Part shown: positions 25,390-33,856 of the stretch, in pieces
Layout: the number at the start of each line of letters is the position of its first letter
How positions within the stretch are numbered: the stretch's first letter is position 1
Assembly: GCF_012275575.1 (NCBI RefSeq)
Contig: NZ_NPIH01000255.1
Span: 41,270 to 105,269 of the forward strand
DNA: 64,000 nucleotides
Origin: Paraburkholderia sp. SG-MS1
Lineage (GTDB): Bacteria; Pseudomonadota; Gammaproteobacteria; Burkholderiales; Burkholderiaceae
Direction: 5' to 3'
Made by a program: the position numbers and the translations under genes
Notes under the pieces: model-generated
Told to the model about the DNA's origin: nothing
The model's input: the letters and a program-made list of their open reading frames with translations, nothing else
Database searches by the model: none

Positions 25390-25776
25390 TCAAGGGCGCA
25401 ACGGACCGTTTATCGCCAGTTCCACCGCCTTGAGGAGAATCGCCGCATTGAAAGGTTTGCGCAGGTACGCTGCGGCGCCCGACGCCAGCGCTGCCTGTCG
25501 AACGACGAGTTCGTCGTGTGCCGTGATCATGATGATCGGCAAACCGAGCGGCGCAAGTTGACGCTGGACTTCCAAACCGCCGGTTCCCGGCATCTGGATG
25601 TCCAGAATGACGCACGCAGGCCGATATGACGGAATCGCCGACAGCGTATTCAACAGTTCGTCGCCACTTGAGAACGTCTCCGCCTCGATCCCTGCGGAGT
25701 GCAGCAGACGCTTGATGGCCCGGCAAACCGATTCGTCATCGTCGACCACAGCAACGATTTGGTTGGGGTTGACCAT
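25390..25776 (-). CDS. receiver-only response regulator
   Basis: A 128-residue stand-alone receiver domain, with no output domain. The acidic pocket VDDDE is near 11-15, phospho-acceptor Asp59 in VILDIQMPG, switch Thr85 in MITAHDE and Lys107 in LRKPF. All phosphotransfer residues are present. Such proteins act as phosphate shuttles or sinks, or by protein contact. The FixJ-like regulator and PAS kinase lie directly upstream on the same strand, so cross-talk with that kinase is a reasonable inference. Its own dyad box lies 80 bases before the ATG, which suggests feedback. Confidence 0.88.
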   Translation of the reverse strand: MVNPNQIVAVVDDDESVCRAIKRLLHSAGIEAETFSSGDELLNTLSAIPSYRPACVILDIQMPGTGGLEVQRQLAPLGLPIIMITAHDELVVRQAALASGAAAYLRKPFNAAILLKAVELAINGPLRP

Positions 25777-25854
25777 ATGGCGACGCGAACACGCTGTCGC
25801 TCCATGAATAGATCATTGGAGCTTCAGACTAACGGCAGACACGGAAATGAGATA

Positions 25855-25868
25855 TAGGACTTTGGTCC
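25855..25868 (-). promoter_or_regulatory. dyad box upstream of the receiver-only gene (site d)
   Basis: Minus-strand GGACCAAAGTCCTA, with perfect GGAC and GTCC arms. It lies about 80 bases before the ATG, the same spacing as at SulP and PPK2. Confidence 0.7.
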
Positions 25869-25887
25869 ACTAGCGGCACGTGGCGGG

Positions 25888-25929
25888 GGGACCGGATATG
25901 ATGAACGTTCCCCGGTCCCAGATCGGACC
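25888..25929 (-). terminator. overlapping inverted repeats after the FixJ-like gene
   Basis: GGGACCGG (25888-25895) pairs with CCGGTCCC (25912-25919). A second dyad, GGTCC (25914-25918) and GGACC (25925-25929), overlaps it. It lies within 50 bases after the regulator stop and could end the kinase-regulator transcript. There is no T-run, so a protein-binding role is equally possible. Confidence 0.35.
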
Positions 25930-25937
25930 ATGCAGGA

Positions 25938-26561
25938 CTACTTGTCGTCGGCCGGATAAAGGCCGGCTTTTTCCGCGAGCCGAACGAGTTCGACGATCGA
26001 TCGGGCTTTCATCTTCTCCATCACGCGCGCCCGATGAATCTTGATCGTCTTTTCGGCCGCGCCAAGATCGCTGGCGACCTGCTTGTTCAGGCGTCCGGTC
26101 AGCACGAGCACCATGACCTCACGCTCACGGCGCGTGAGATGGTTGACCCGCTCCTGAAGCTCCGCCGCTTCGTTTCTTTTCGCAAACTCGATGCAGGCCC
26201 GCTCGAGCGCGCGATCGATCGCGGCGAGCAATCGCGACTCGCACACCGGCTTGGGCAGAAAATCGAGCGCACCACCCTTCATGGCTTCGACGCTCGTGCT
26301 GACGTCGCCCCGCCCTGTCAGAAAGACGATGGGAAGCAACTGCTTGAGATTGCGCTGCACGTCGAGCCCGGTCATGCCCGGCATCTGCAGATCGAGAACG
26401 AGACAGGCGGGCGTGCTCGCCAGGTCGGCCCGGTTCAGAAAAGCATCCGGGCTCTCGAAGGATTCGACGTGATAACCCGACGCGCGCAGCAGTCGGGCGA
26501 GCGCGCATCGCACGCGCTCGTCATCGTCGACGATGAAAACGCGGGCGGCGGCCTCACTCAC
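25938..26561 (-). CDS. FixJ/TodT-type response regulator with LuxR-type HTH
   Basis: A 207-residue two-domain regulator. The receiver has VDDDE near 11, phospho-acceptor Asp57 (LVLDLQMPG), Thr82 and Lys104 (LPKPV). The output domain at about 140-200 reads LTRREREVMVLVLTGRLNKQVASDLGAAEKTIKIHRARVMEKM, a NarL/FixJ helix-turn-helix. I chose GTG at 26561, 17 bases after the kinase stop, because it gives the normal FixJ length; the longer open frame overlaps the kinase. It is the partner of the adjacent PAS kinase and a good candidate for the factor that binds the island's dyad boxes. Confidence 0.88.
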   Translation of the reverse strand: MSEAAARVFIVDDDERVRCALARLLRASGYHVESFESPDAFLNRADLASTPACLVLDLQMPGMTGLDVQRNLKQLLPIVFLTGRGDVSTSVEAMKGGALDFLPKPVCESRLLAAIDRALERACIEFAKRNEAAELQERVNHLTRREREVMVLVLTGRLNKQVASDLGAAEKTIKIHRARVMEKMKARSIVELVRLAEKAGLYPADDK

Positions 26562-26578
26562 GACGGCCGGAGGCGGCC

Positions 26579-28012
26579 CTATCGCAGGTCCGCGGCCCGC
26601 GGCAGCGCTATGTGAAAGGATGCTCCCTTGCCCTCGTTGTTCTGCGCCCATAACCGGCCTCCGTGCGCCGTCACGATCGTGCGGCTGATAGACAGACCCA
26701 GTCCGAGTCCTTGAGGTTTGGTCGTGAAAAATGGCCTGAACATTTTGCTCATCTTGTCGGCGGTCAATCCCTGACCCCGGTCTTTTACCGTAATCCGCAC
26801 GCCTGTGCCGGATTCTTCGCGCACCGTCGTTTTGATCAGGCGGTCCTTCGGGTCGCATTCCTTCACCGCGTCGAAGGCGTTCAGCAGCAGATTCAGTACG
26901 ACCTGCTGCAATTGAACCCTGTCGCCGAGCACCATCGACAGATTCTCGGCAATGTCGAATGTCGTGCTGACCTCGCGCGCCATCGCATCGCTGTGCACAA
27001 GCAGCGCGATGTCGCGCACCACACCGCCCACGTCGACTGGTTGCAACTCCATGTCGCCTTTTCGCACCATCGTGCGGATCTTCTTGATCACTTCGCTCGC
27101 GCGGCAGCTATCGAGGACGATGTCGTCCACCGCCTCGCGCAGGTCCGCCGTATTGGCCTTATCCGATTCGATGAACTTCTGCGCGGCCTGCGCGTTGCTC
27201 AGGATGGCGGTAAGCGGCTGGTTCAGCTCGTGGGCAAGAGAACTCGCCAGTTCTCCCAACGAAGCGACGCGCGCCAGATGCGTCAGCTCCTTGCGGTTGC
27301 GATCGACTTCGCGGCATGCATTGTGGCTCGATATCGCGATGATCCGCACTTGCTCATTGCCTGCGCTGTATTTCGTCGTATTGGTTTCAACGTGAAAACC
27401 TTCACCGTCGCTGCGCCGCGCGAAGCGCATCTGGGTGGTTTTTCCGTGACTGGTGCTGTTTGCAACGTCATCGTCCGCGCCCGTGGACTGGCAATCGCGC
27501 AGGCCCCGGATCGGAAATAGCAACTCGGTCGATGCACCGATCAATTGTTCCCTCGTGTAGCGGAACAGTTCGATGGTGCTCGCGTTCGCAAAAGTGATCT
27601 GATTCCGCAGGTCGACCGTGAGGATCGGAACCGGCAACATGTCGAGCGCGTCGCGCCACCGGATTCGCTCGTCCAGCATTTCGCCGCTGAGCCGCCCGCC
27701 GTCGCGCAGCGGGGATACGCATGCGCCCGCGTAGCTTCGCCATCCCGCTGCGGAACCGGCAAGCTCACGCTCGCCGGCTGCGACGGGCAGCCTGAACCGA
27801 TCTACGGCGTCGCGAATGAAAGCGGCCGCTTCGGCTTCAGACGTTGCCAAACGCGGATCGCCCCCCTCATGAGTCGAACCGGTGTTGGGAATCAAGGCGT
27901 CTGCATTCCGATCGGAGCATGGGGCAGGAGGGCGCTGGCGCACATAGAGGGTCATCGCAAATCCAACCACGCCTTGCATCAGGTCCTTGCCATGCACGAT
28001 GAGGTTGATCAT
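26579..28012 (-). CDS. PAS-domain sensor histidine kinase (FixL-like)
   Basis: A 477-residue kinase. An N-terminal region of about 110 residues is unassigned. One PAS domain covers about 115-230 (ALDMLPVPILTVDLRNQITFANASTIELFRYTREQLIG). The HisKA motif LASSLAHELNQPLTAIL has the phospho-accepting His near 261, and the ATPase part has LLNAFDAV, KDRGQGL, FFTTKPQGLGLGLSIS. There is no transmembrane helix, so it senses a cytoplasmic signal. I cannot tell whether the PAS binds haem. The ATG at 28012 has GGAG 6 bases upstream. It is followed by the FixJ-like gene. Confidence 0.9.
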   Translation of the reverse strand: MINLIVHGKDLMQGVVGFAMTLYVRQRPPAPCSDRNADALIPNTGSTHEGGDPRLATSEAEAAAFIRDAVDRFRLPVAAGERELAGSAAGWRSYAGACVSPLRDGGRLSGEMLDERIRWRDALDMLPVPILTVDLRNQITFANASTIELFRYTREQLIGASTELLFPIRGLRDCQSTGADDDVANSTSHGKTTQMRFARRSDGEGFHVETNTTKYSAGNEQVRIIAISSHNACREVDRNRKELTHLARVASLGELASSLAHELNQPLTAILSNAQAAQKFIESDKANTADLREAVDDIVLDSCRASEVIKKIRTMVRKGDMELQPVDVGGVVRDIALLVHSDAMAREVSTTFDIAENLSMVLGDRVQLQQVVLNLLLNAFDAVKECDPKDRLIKTTVREESGTGVRITVKDRGQGLTADKMSKMFRPFFTTKPQGLGLGLSISRTIVTAHGGRLWAQNNEGKGASFHIALPRAADLR

Positions 28013-29087
28013 CGGAATCTCCGCCACCCGTGTTTAGTGCATGTATGGAGTCGATCAACACCGCAACGCCTCGTCTGCCGGATAACAGCGCCGACGCTGA
28101 TTCCGTAGCCGATTACGTCGTACACCAGTAACTTGGAAACAGTATAGGATCATCACACGTCGATTTCATAAGAAAAAAACGCAATTTTCCCATTCAGTGC
28201 CCACTGCAGCCTAGGGGCGTCTGGCATTTTCTGACATACGTCAGCTGTTATCGGAATAATGGCTCGTCCGATTTCATACCCATTAATTATCCATACGCTT
28301 TTCCAGAAGTCCGGGAATTGGCTATGGGCGTCCGCTCTAAAAATGCAATCGGCATTTACTCAGCGGCGGCCCTCTGAACGCCGCGTGCAGCAGGGATTCG
28401 CCAGTGACAAACCTTTCTGCGTGAACTCTCCGGCGCAATGATTTTCGCCATCAAGAGCGCCGCGGAGTTTTACGTCATATTTTTTGCCGACAAATATCAT
28501 GCCGAGATTTATAGTGACATGATCCCCTCGTGGTTAACCCGTCCTGCAAAAAGCCGACCTATTTAGAAAACGTTTAATTGGTGTTTCACCGTTTTCGATG
28601 TGGCTCCTGTCACCACCCAAGCCGTTTCTTAAAATGCATAGCGATCAGGCACTATAAATTCGCGGCGATGCCCGTGCGAATTCAGCAGCGACTTCCAATG
28701 AATACGAACATCGCTAGCGACGAAGACTTACTCTGAACTGCGTCACGAATGACGAGTCATGGTGTTGGCCCGCCGGATGGGCATGGCCGAGGTCGGCCAG
28801 GCCACGGCGACGCCAGACCTATGCGCGCGAAAGACTACGACCAGGAGAACGGCGAATGGCATCGCCGAAGACCGTCATTCGTCGACCATATGCGCAGCGT
28901 TGGCGGCCTTGCGCAAGGTTATGCCCCGTTGGCCGGCTCTCGCCCAACCACGTGATCCATCTCGATGGCGGCGCCGGTCGTCACGCACTCCGTCGCCCGC
29001 GCCGACGGGTTCGCGACGCAACGGCGCCGCCGTCGGCTACGCCGCTTTGATTCAGCGTGACGAAACGGTCCGCGCATCCTGACTCGC
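28013..29087. other. 1.07-kb stretch without a convincing gene; AT-richer upstream half
   Basis: About 28130-28740 is visibly richer in A/T than its surroundings and holds the likely kinase promoter region. A small inverted repeat CTGAC-ATAC-GTCAG is at 28231-28244. Short frames in 28749-29082 are GC-rich but not recognisable as protein and lack ribosome sites. The rest shows nothing I can name. A decayed gene is possible. Confidence 0.4.
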
Positions 29088-29675
29088 TTACAGGTCGAGC
29101 CGGTTCACCTTCGTTCCGGAGAGCGACAGATCCGCCATCAGACCGGCATTGGTCAACACCAGCGCCACGACCTGCGAATTCACGGACGACGTGTCCAGTG
29201 CACCGTTGGCGCCGACTTTCGCTATCGAAACGCCCGCGTCTGCGCCGGCCGACCAGCCGCTCGAGTTGCGGAACTTGTCCAGCGCGTCCTTCGTCATAAA
29301 GAGAAAGATGATCGCGGTCGACTGAACGCCGGCCTGAAATCCAAATGAAGCGGCGGTCGTACTGTAGTAACCGACGGTCGCGCCACCGACCCGCAACGCA
29401 CCATCGCCGTGCGAGCCGCCCACGATGAAGGCCGCTTTTTTCACGTCCGGAAAAACCAGAATCCCTTGGGCCTTCGCCATGAGTTCATTCGAACCCGGGA
29501 CCGCCGTGTGCAGCCGCGACAACGTGCCGTTCACCGCTGCATCGATCTCCTGCCGCTTCGACGCGGCAGTCGCGGGACTCTTGTCCCCCCCCGATGTCAT
29601 GGTGCAACCCGTCAAAGCCAAACTCGCGGCAGCGCCTGAAATCGCGATCGTTTGCACAAAGTTCCGTCTGTTCAT
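29088..29675 (-). CDS. SYLF (Ysc84-like) lipid-binding lipoprotein
   Basis: A 195-residue exported lipoprotein. The leader MNRRNFVQTIAISG has a twin-arginine-like start and ends at lipobox LTGC near residue 24. The SYLF domain follows: LFPDVKKAAFIVGGSHGDGALRV near 75-95, GFQAGVQSTAIIFLFMTKDAL, SAGADAGVSIAKVG and a final NAGLMADLSLSGTKV. SYLF proteins bind phosphoinositides or other lipids in eukaryotes; the bacterial role is not settled. A dyad box is about 300 bases upstream and points at it. Confidence 0.88.
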   Translation of the reverse strand: MNRRNFVQTIAISGAAASLALTGCTMTSGGDKSPATAASKRQEIDAAVNGTLSRLHTAVPGSNELMAKAQGILVFPDVKKAAFIVGGSHGDGALRVGGATVGYYSTTAASFGFQAGVQSTAIIFLFMTKDALDKFRNSSGWSAGADAGVSIAKVGANGALDTSSVNSQVVALVLTNAGLMADLSLSGTKVNRLDL

Positions 29676-30103
29676 TATCGAGCTCCGTTGTGGTTACAGT
29701 GCGAATCGCCAGCCGCTATGTCTGGCCGCTTCGGTCCCTTGCTCTATCGCAATCCAGCAGGTCGCTGCCGTGCAGCTTGGCTTGCCGGTCCAGCACACGC
29801 GCAACGCGGCGGGTGCGCGACGACACCCGTGAAGCCCTCGCCCGGCTTCACACTTCTGCTCGCACAGCGCAGACGGCCGGCTTGCGCCGGACATATCGAG
29901 CCGCCATGCCTTCGATGGGCCAGGACCGCGACTGCAACGCCTCTGCTTACATGATGTCACGGCGCGGCAATTGGGAAATCGGACCTTGGTCTTACAGGGC
30001 GCCCCCTGGATGCGCCGCGTGAGCGTTGGAAAGACCAATCGCCCGGCGGCACTCATGTCGGCCCTTGCTTCGTGAATGCGCCATCCACAATCGCCGCCCG
30101 TCA
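29676..30103. other. 428-base gap, no gene seen
   Basis: This lies between two minus-strand genes. It contains the dyad box at 29979-29992. The remaining frames are short, rich in Arg and Cys, and look like noncoding GC-rich sequence. A minus-strand leader of about 300 bases between box and SYLF gene is unusually long compared with the other sites. Confidence 0.4.
29979..29992 (-). promoter_or_regulatory. dyad box upstream of the SYLF lipoprotein (site e)
   Basis: Minus-strand AGACCAAGGTCCGA in noncoding DNA, about 305 bases before the SYLF ATG and facing it. The distance is greater than at other sites, so an unseen small transcript in between is possible. Confidence 0.6.
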
Positions 30104-30784
30104 TCAACCGCCCAGCGCAATGATCGCCATGGTCAGCACGACGCCGAGCGCCGCCATTGCCAGCCCTGCTCTCCATCCGCCGAACCCGGCGTGGTAGCCC
30201 AGCGCCATCCCGCTGCCGAATAGCATGGCAATCGTCAGCACGCGCGAAACGATCAGCGCCGTCGAGACGTCCGCGAACAGCAAGAACGGCAATGCCACCG
30301 GGAAAGTCGATAAAACGACTATCACGAAGATGCCCACCGCGCCAACGACGTCATCGCGCAAAAAGCGCGGACGACTCGGCAAATCGGGGATCGTGGCGAT
30401 GCGCGCCCGGATCAGCTCCAGTTCCGTATCGGCGATCAGCGGTGTGATCCATGCCGGCAATGCCTTGCGAAGCGCACGAACGCCCGCGGCCGTGTCCTGC
30501 TCATGTTTGATGCTCAACGCGAGGGTCAGCCGGCGGCCGCGATTGGTCAGCGTGCGCACGAGAAACATCACCGCGTCGGCCAGACCCCACGCGAGGTTGC
30601 AGCCGAGTGCCGTATAGAACATTTTTCGCCCGGCGCCTTCGCCCGCCGTCGCGGCCGACACAGCCCCGACGAACGTGAGCGCCATGAAGAGACCAAAACA
30701 CAGTTCCGACACCCGATCGACAGTATCCAGAACCGGCTCGCGAGCGCCGATGTCCTGCTGATCCATTAGACCGGTAAAGCCCAT
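30104..30784 (-). CDS. VIT/CCC1-like integral membrane protein
   Basis: A 226-residue membrane protein. The N-terminal part carries ELCFGLFMALTFVGAV and LGCNLAWGLADAVMFLVRTL, which resemble the VIT/CCC1 family of Fe/Mn exporters. A cytoplasmic helical segment is at about 80-140, and three C-terminal hydrophobic helices follow (GAVGIFVIVVLSTFPVALPFLLF and others). The ATG at 30784 has GGGAG 5 bases before it. It is divergent from PPK2, so the dyad box between them could serve both genes. Metal transport is inferred from similarity only. Confidence 0.65.
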   Translation of the reverse strand: MGFTGLMDQQDIGAREPVLDTVDRVSELCFGLFMALTFVGAVSAATAGEGAGRKMFYTALGCNLAWGLADAVMFLVRTLTNRGRRLTLALSIKHEQDTAAGVRALRKALPAWITPLIADTELELIRARIATIPDLPSRPRFLRDDVVGAVGIFVIVVLSTFPVALPFLLFADVSTALIVSRVLTIAMLFGSGMALGYHAGFGGWRAGLAMAALGVVLTMAIIALGG

Positions 30785-30892
30785 GAGATCTCCCGCCGCG
30801 GTTAGCGTGTGATCGTTCTTACTACCTGGCCGAACGCGTCGATGCCATTGAACATCATGCAGCATACGGTTGGTGATCCGGCGCCCGATATT

Positions 30893-30906
30893 GGACCAAG
30901 GTCGTA
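30893..30906 (+). promoter_or_regulatory. dyad box upstream of PPK2 (site f)
   Basis: Plus-strand GGACCAAGGTCGTA, identical over 14 bases to the site before DUF3300. It ends about 83 bases before the PPK2 ATG and faces it; the divergent VIT-like gene starts about 110 bases away on the other side. Confidence 0.7.
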
Positions 30907-30988
30907 TGGTCTTCCCGCGCGCCGAGCACTACATTGCAAGAGGATCGTTGGGTAATGACTCAGCTCAAATTCGCGCGGAGATAGGGGA

Positions 30989-31804
30989 ATGGCGAAGACC
31001 CAGGCGAAAGGCGACGCGTCCGTCGAGGGCAAGGCACTCTCGTACAAGGAGTACCGCAAGGCGTTGTTCGATCTGCATGTCGAACTCGTCAAGCTCCAGG
31101 AATGGGTGGTGCAAACGGGCAGCAAAATCTGCATTGTTTTTGAAGGACGTGATGGCGCGGGCAAGGGTGGCACCATCAAGGCGCTCACCGAGCGCGTGAG
31201 TCCGCGCGTGTTTCGCGTCGTCGCGCTGCCCGCACCCACCGACCGCGAAAAGAGCCAGATGTACGTGCAGCGCTATCTGCCGCACTTGCCGGCCGCAGGG
31301 GAAGTCGTCATCTTCGACCGTAGCTGGTACAACCGCGCGGGCGTCGAGCGGGTGATGGGCTTCTGCTCCGACGCGGACGCCGTGGCCTTTCTCAAGGCGC
31401 TGCCGCTGGTCGAGCGGGCGATCGTCGAGTCCGGGGTGATTCTCCTCAAATACTGGCTGGAGGTCAGCCCGGAGGAACAGACCCGCCGTCTCGAAGCCCG
31501 CATCCACGACGGGCGGAAGGTTTGGAAACTCACGGATATGGATTTGAAATCGTATAGCCGATGGTATGACTACTCGCGTGCGCGCGACGCGATGTTCGAA
31601 GCGACAGACACCGGGATCGCCGCATGGCATGTGGCGAATTCGAACGACAAGCGGCGCGTGCGACTGAACATCATCAGCGATGTACTGAGCAGAATTCCAT
31701 ATACGGCCATGCCGCGCAAGAAAGTGACGCTACCCAAAAGGCAGAAACCCGACGGCTATCAGGCACCGGACTATCCGTTCAAATACGTCGCCGAGCGATT
31801 CTGA
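30989..31804 (+). CDS. polyphosphate kinase 2 (PPK2) family protein
   Basis: A 271-residue cytoplasmic enzyme that transfers phosphate between polyphosphate and nucleotides. Walker A GRDGAGKGG is near 53-61, KSQMYVQRYLPHLPAAGE follows, Walker B VVIFDRSWYNRAGVE spans about 106-120 and the lid contains RIHDGRKVWKLTDMDL near 170-190. Single-domain length fits the class that makes NDP or NTP from polyphosphate. GGAG lies upstream of the ATG. The dyad box about 83 bases before the gene places polyphosphate use in the same regulon as the envelope genes, as expected for an energy-limited state. Confidence 0.92.
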   Translation: MAKTQAKGDASVEGKALSYKEYRKALFDLHVELVKLQEWVVQTGSKICIVFEGRDGAGKGGTIKALTERVSPRVFRVVALPAPTDREKSQMYVQRYLPHLPAAGEVVIFDRSWYNRAGVERVMGFCSDADAVAFLKALPLVERAIVESGVILLKYWLEVSPEEQTRRLEARIHDGRKVWKLTDMDLKSYSRWYDYSRARDAMFEATDTGIAAWHVANSNDKRRVRLNIISDVLSRIPYTAMPRKKVTLPKRQKPDGYQAPDYPFKYVAERF

Positions 31805-32076
31805 GCCTGGTGGGAGCGCGGTGGAGTATGTAAGGGTCTCCTATCCGTGCGTTCGCTCGTCAGGCCCGCTTTCGTCAGGGCCACAGCATGCATGAACCGG
31901 GAGGCGGTTGCGCGACGCCGGCACCATGCGCCCTTCCAGAAGCTCTCACCATTGGCTCGAGTCCATCATCAGGACAGCCCCGTCTGCAGAACGACTGGTG
32001 ACATCTGTCGGGACGCCAGTCGAGCGGAGTCGATGCGCCGCTATCCATTTTGCAGTTGCGAACTGACCTCGCCCGT

Positions 32077-32598
32077 TCAAATACCGTGTGCCTGGGAGTG
32101 GCCTGGTGCGTCCGGATCATTCGTGTACGCGGGAGCAAGCCTTTCCTGATGCATGGCTACCGCATCCTCAAGCCTCCTGCAGAGCTGATCCGCGTTGCTG
32201 ATGGCCGGCAAACGCCTCACGGGATGAGCTGCATCGTTGGTCATCAGGATGATCGTGCCGGTGCCGAAGAGGCGTTGCCACCATGGGTGGATCGAGGTGA
32301 TGCACTGAATCCGGGAAAGTTCGAGAGTCGACACACGGCGATGCATAATGCCCTGCGTCCAGGAAATGCGTGCGGTATCGATGACGATTCGGGTGAACGC
32401 GGTTTTGACGAACGGCAAGCCGACACCGATCAAAACCGCGCCGGCTTGTGCAAGCAGCACATTCCACTGAAACGGGAAAGAGTTCGACGCGCAGAGATGT
32501 ACACCGCCAATCATTGCTATCACAACGCCCCCTTTCAGGAGCGCTGGAAGATTGCAGGCCTGCGACGGCGCGCCGCTGAAAATCACGTGATTAGCCAT
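32077..32598 (-). CDS. membrane protein with bacterial PH domain (YdbT/YdbS-like)
   Basis: A 173-residue protein. Two hydrophobic helices (LLKGGVVIAMIGGVHL and VLLAQAGAVLIGVGLPF) are followed by a bacterial PH domain: TRIVIDTARISWTQGIMHRRVSTLELSRIQCITSIHPWWQRLFGTGTIILMT, the typical YdbT-like run. The C-terminal helix LCRRLEDAV ends the domain. I chose the ATG at 32598 because AGGA precedes it by 9 bases; the frame remains open upstream. Function unknown. A partial match to the dyad box (GTCCTATGTC, near 32730) lies upstream. Confidence 0.75.
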   Translation of the reverse strand: MANHVIFSGAPSQACNLPALLKGGVVIAMIGGVHLCASNSFPFQWNVLLAQAGAVLIGVGLPFVKTAFTRIVIDTARISWTQGIMHRRVSTLELSRIQCITSIHPWWQRLFGTGTIILMTNDAAHPVRRLPAISNADQLCRRLEDAVAMHQERLAPAYTNDPDAPGHSQAHGI

Positions 32599-33469
32599 CG
32601 CGTCTATTCCTTTTTCCGACCGACGGCCCGAGTCGTCCGTCGAAAAAGGCGGCGCTGCCTGATGGGGCTGCGCGTCGGCGAACTGACTGCTGACCGGCGA
32701 CAATGCCATGACCGTTACGCCAAGCACACTGACATAGGACGATTGTAGCGCAGTGCTAGTCACAGACCGGCCAACGGCCTCTTTCGGCGCGAGGAAGTGT
32801 CGTTGGGCGCCCCGCTGCGAAAGGCCGCCGGGCAGTGAAGTGAGGCGGTCGTCATCCGTGCAGGTTTGGCCTTGAACAATGGATGACGAAAAGGGATCGA
32901 AGGTCTGCGTTCCGTTGAACAGCGCTCGGACATGCGGCATCTTCCACCGCGTCCGGACGGATCGGCCGACTTGCTCAGGTGCCCGCTCCTAATGACTATG
33001 GCGGTAATGAGAGTCTTCACGAGCGGTGTCGTTGCACCAAAAGCGCGGCTGCGAGAAGCGTAGTCAAGACGGCATCGTGGCGATGCATGCATAAAAGGAG
33101 AAATGTGTCGGTTGGCGTTGCTGTCTCGCTGCAACGAACGGAATATCCACCTCGCCCGATCGCCGTCCAGCCAACGGGAAACAGCAACGTAGCTATCCTA
33201 CGCCCTGCCGGGAAACGAAAGACGAGCCTTCATTTTTTGGCCACTTTAGCGACCTGCAGTCATTGCGGTCATTGCGGTCGGATAAGTGAACGTCGCAAGA
33301 AAGTCGGGCGTGCCTTTTTGTATGTCGATATCGCGATCGCCCCACCGCGAGTAGTGCTTTCAAACATATCGTCAAATTACGATATACACTTCGTCATGTA
33401 GCGATGCAGATGCGTCGACGCCTTCCGGCGTCCCGGCTGCCCGTTGTCGAAAAGCTTGAACGAACCCAG
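32599..33469. other. 870-base stretch without a convincing gene
   Basis: It holds the presumed promoter of the PH-domain gene at the left and the ArsR promoter and operator at the right. A short tandem (CATTGCGGT twice) is near 33257. Open frames are short and mixed in composition; none has a recognisable product. Confidence 0.4.
33366..33385 (+). promoter_or_regulatory. inverted repeat, probable ArsR-family operator
   Basis: ATATCGT (33366-33372) and ACGATAT (33379-33385) are perfect arms with a 6-base spacer, about 85 bases before the ArsR-type regulator gene. Size and AT-rich character fit ArsR operators, so autoregulation of the regulator-reductase pair is likely. Confidence 0.65.
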
Positions 33470-33772
33470 ATGAAACCCGATATCGACGCGATTCACAAAG
33501 CGCTTGCCAACCCGGTCCGCCGGGAGATTCTCGGCTGGCTGCGGGAGCCGCACGCGCATTTCGCCGATCAGGAGTTGCCGCTCGATCACGGCGTATGCGC
33601 GGGCAAGATCGACGCGCGCTGCGGCCTGTCGCAGTCCACCGTGTCGGCGCACCTCGCGGCCTTGCAGCGCGCGGGGCTTGTCACGTCGAAACGGGTCGGT
33701 CAATGGGTCTTTTTCAAGCGCAACGAGCCCGTCATCCAGGCGTTCCTCGATCATATGAACTCCCGGCTCTGA
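33470..33772 (+). CDS. ArsR-family transcriptional regulator
   Basis: A 100-residue winged-helix regulator: AIHKALANPVRREILGWLREP near 7-27, then CGLSQSTVSAHLAALQRAGLVTSKRVGQWVFFKRNE near 52-87, the DNA-contacting helix and wing. There is no classical metal-binding CxC in helix alpha3; one Cys (GVCAGKIDARCG) pair could respond to thiol-reactive ligands. The start at 33470 gives the usual length. It is followed 84 bases later by an Old Yellow Enzyme, the common regulator-reductase arrangement for electrophile detoxification. Confidence 0.88.
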   Translation: MKPDIDAIHKALANPVRREILGWLREPHAHFADQELPLDHGVCAGKIDARCGLSQSTVSAHLAALQRAGLVTSKRVGQWVFFKRNEPVIQAFLDHMNSRL

Positions 33773-33856
33773 ACGCTTCGCTCGCGTCGCCGCGCTACCT
33801 TCATCACGCAGCTTTTTTCAGGCTCGGGCCGCGCCCGCCGCCAAAGGTGAACTCTT

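Noticed and set aside
28749..29082. Short open frames between the kinase gap and the SYLF gene
   Set aside because: Composition is that of noncoding GC-rich DNA and no start or domain is visible.
32720..32745. Half-match to the dyad box (GTCCTATGTC on the minus strand) before the PH-domain gene
   Set aside because: Only the right half is conserved; too weak to add to the six clear sites.
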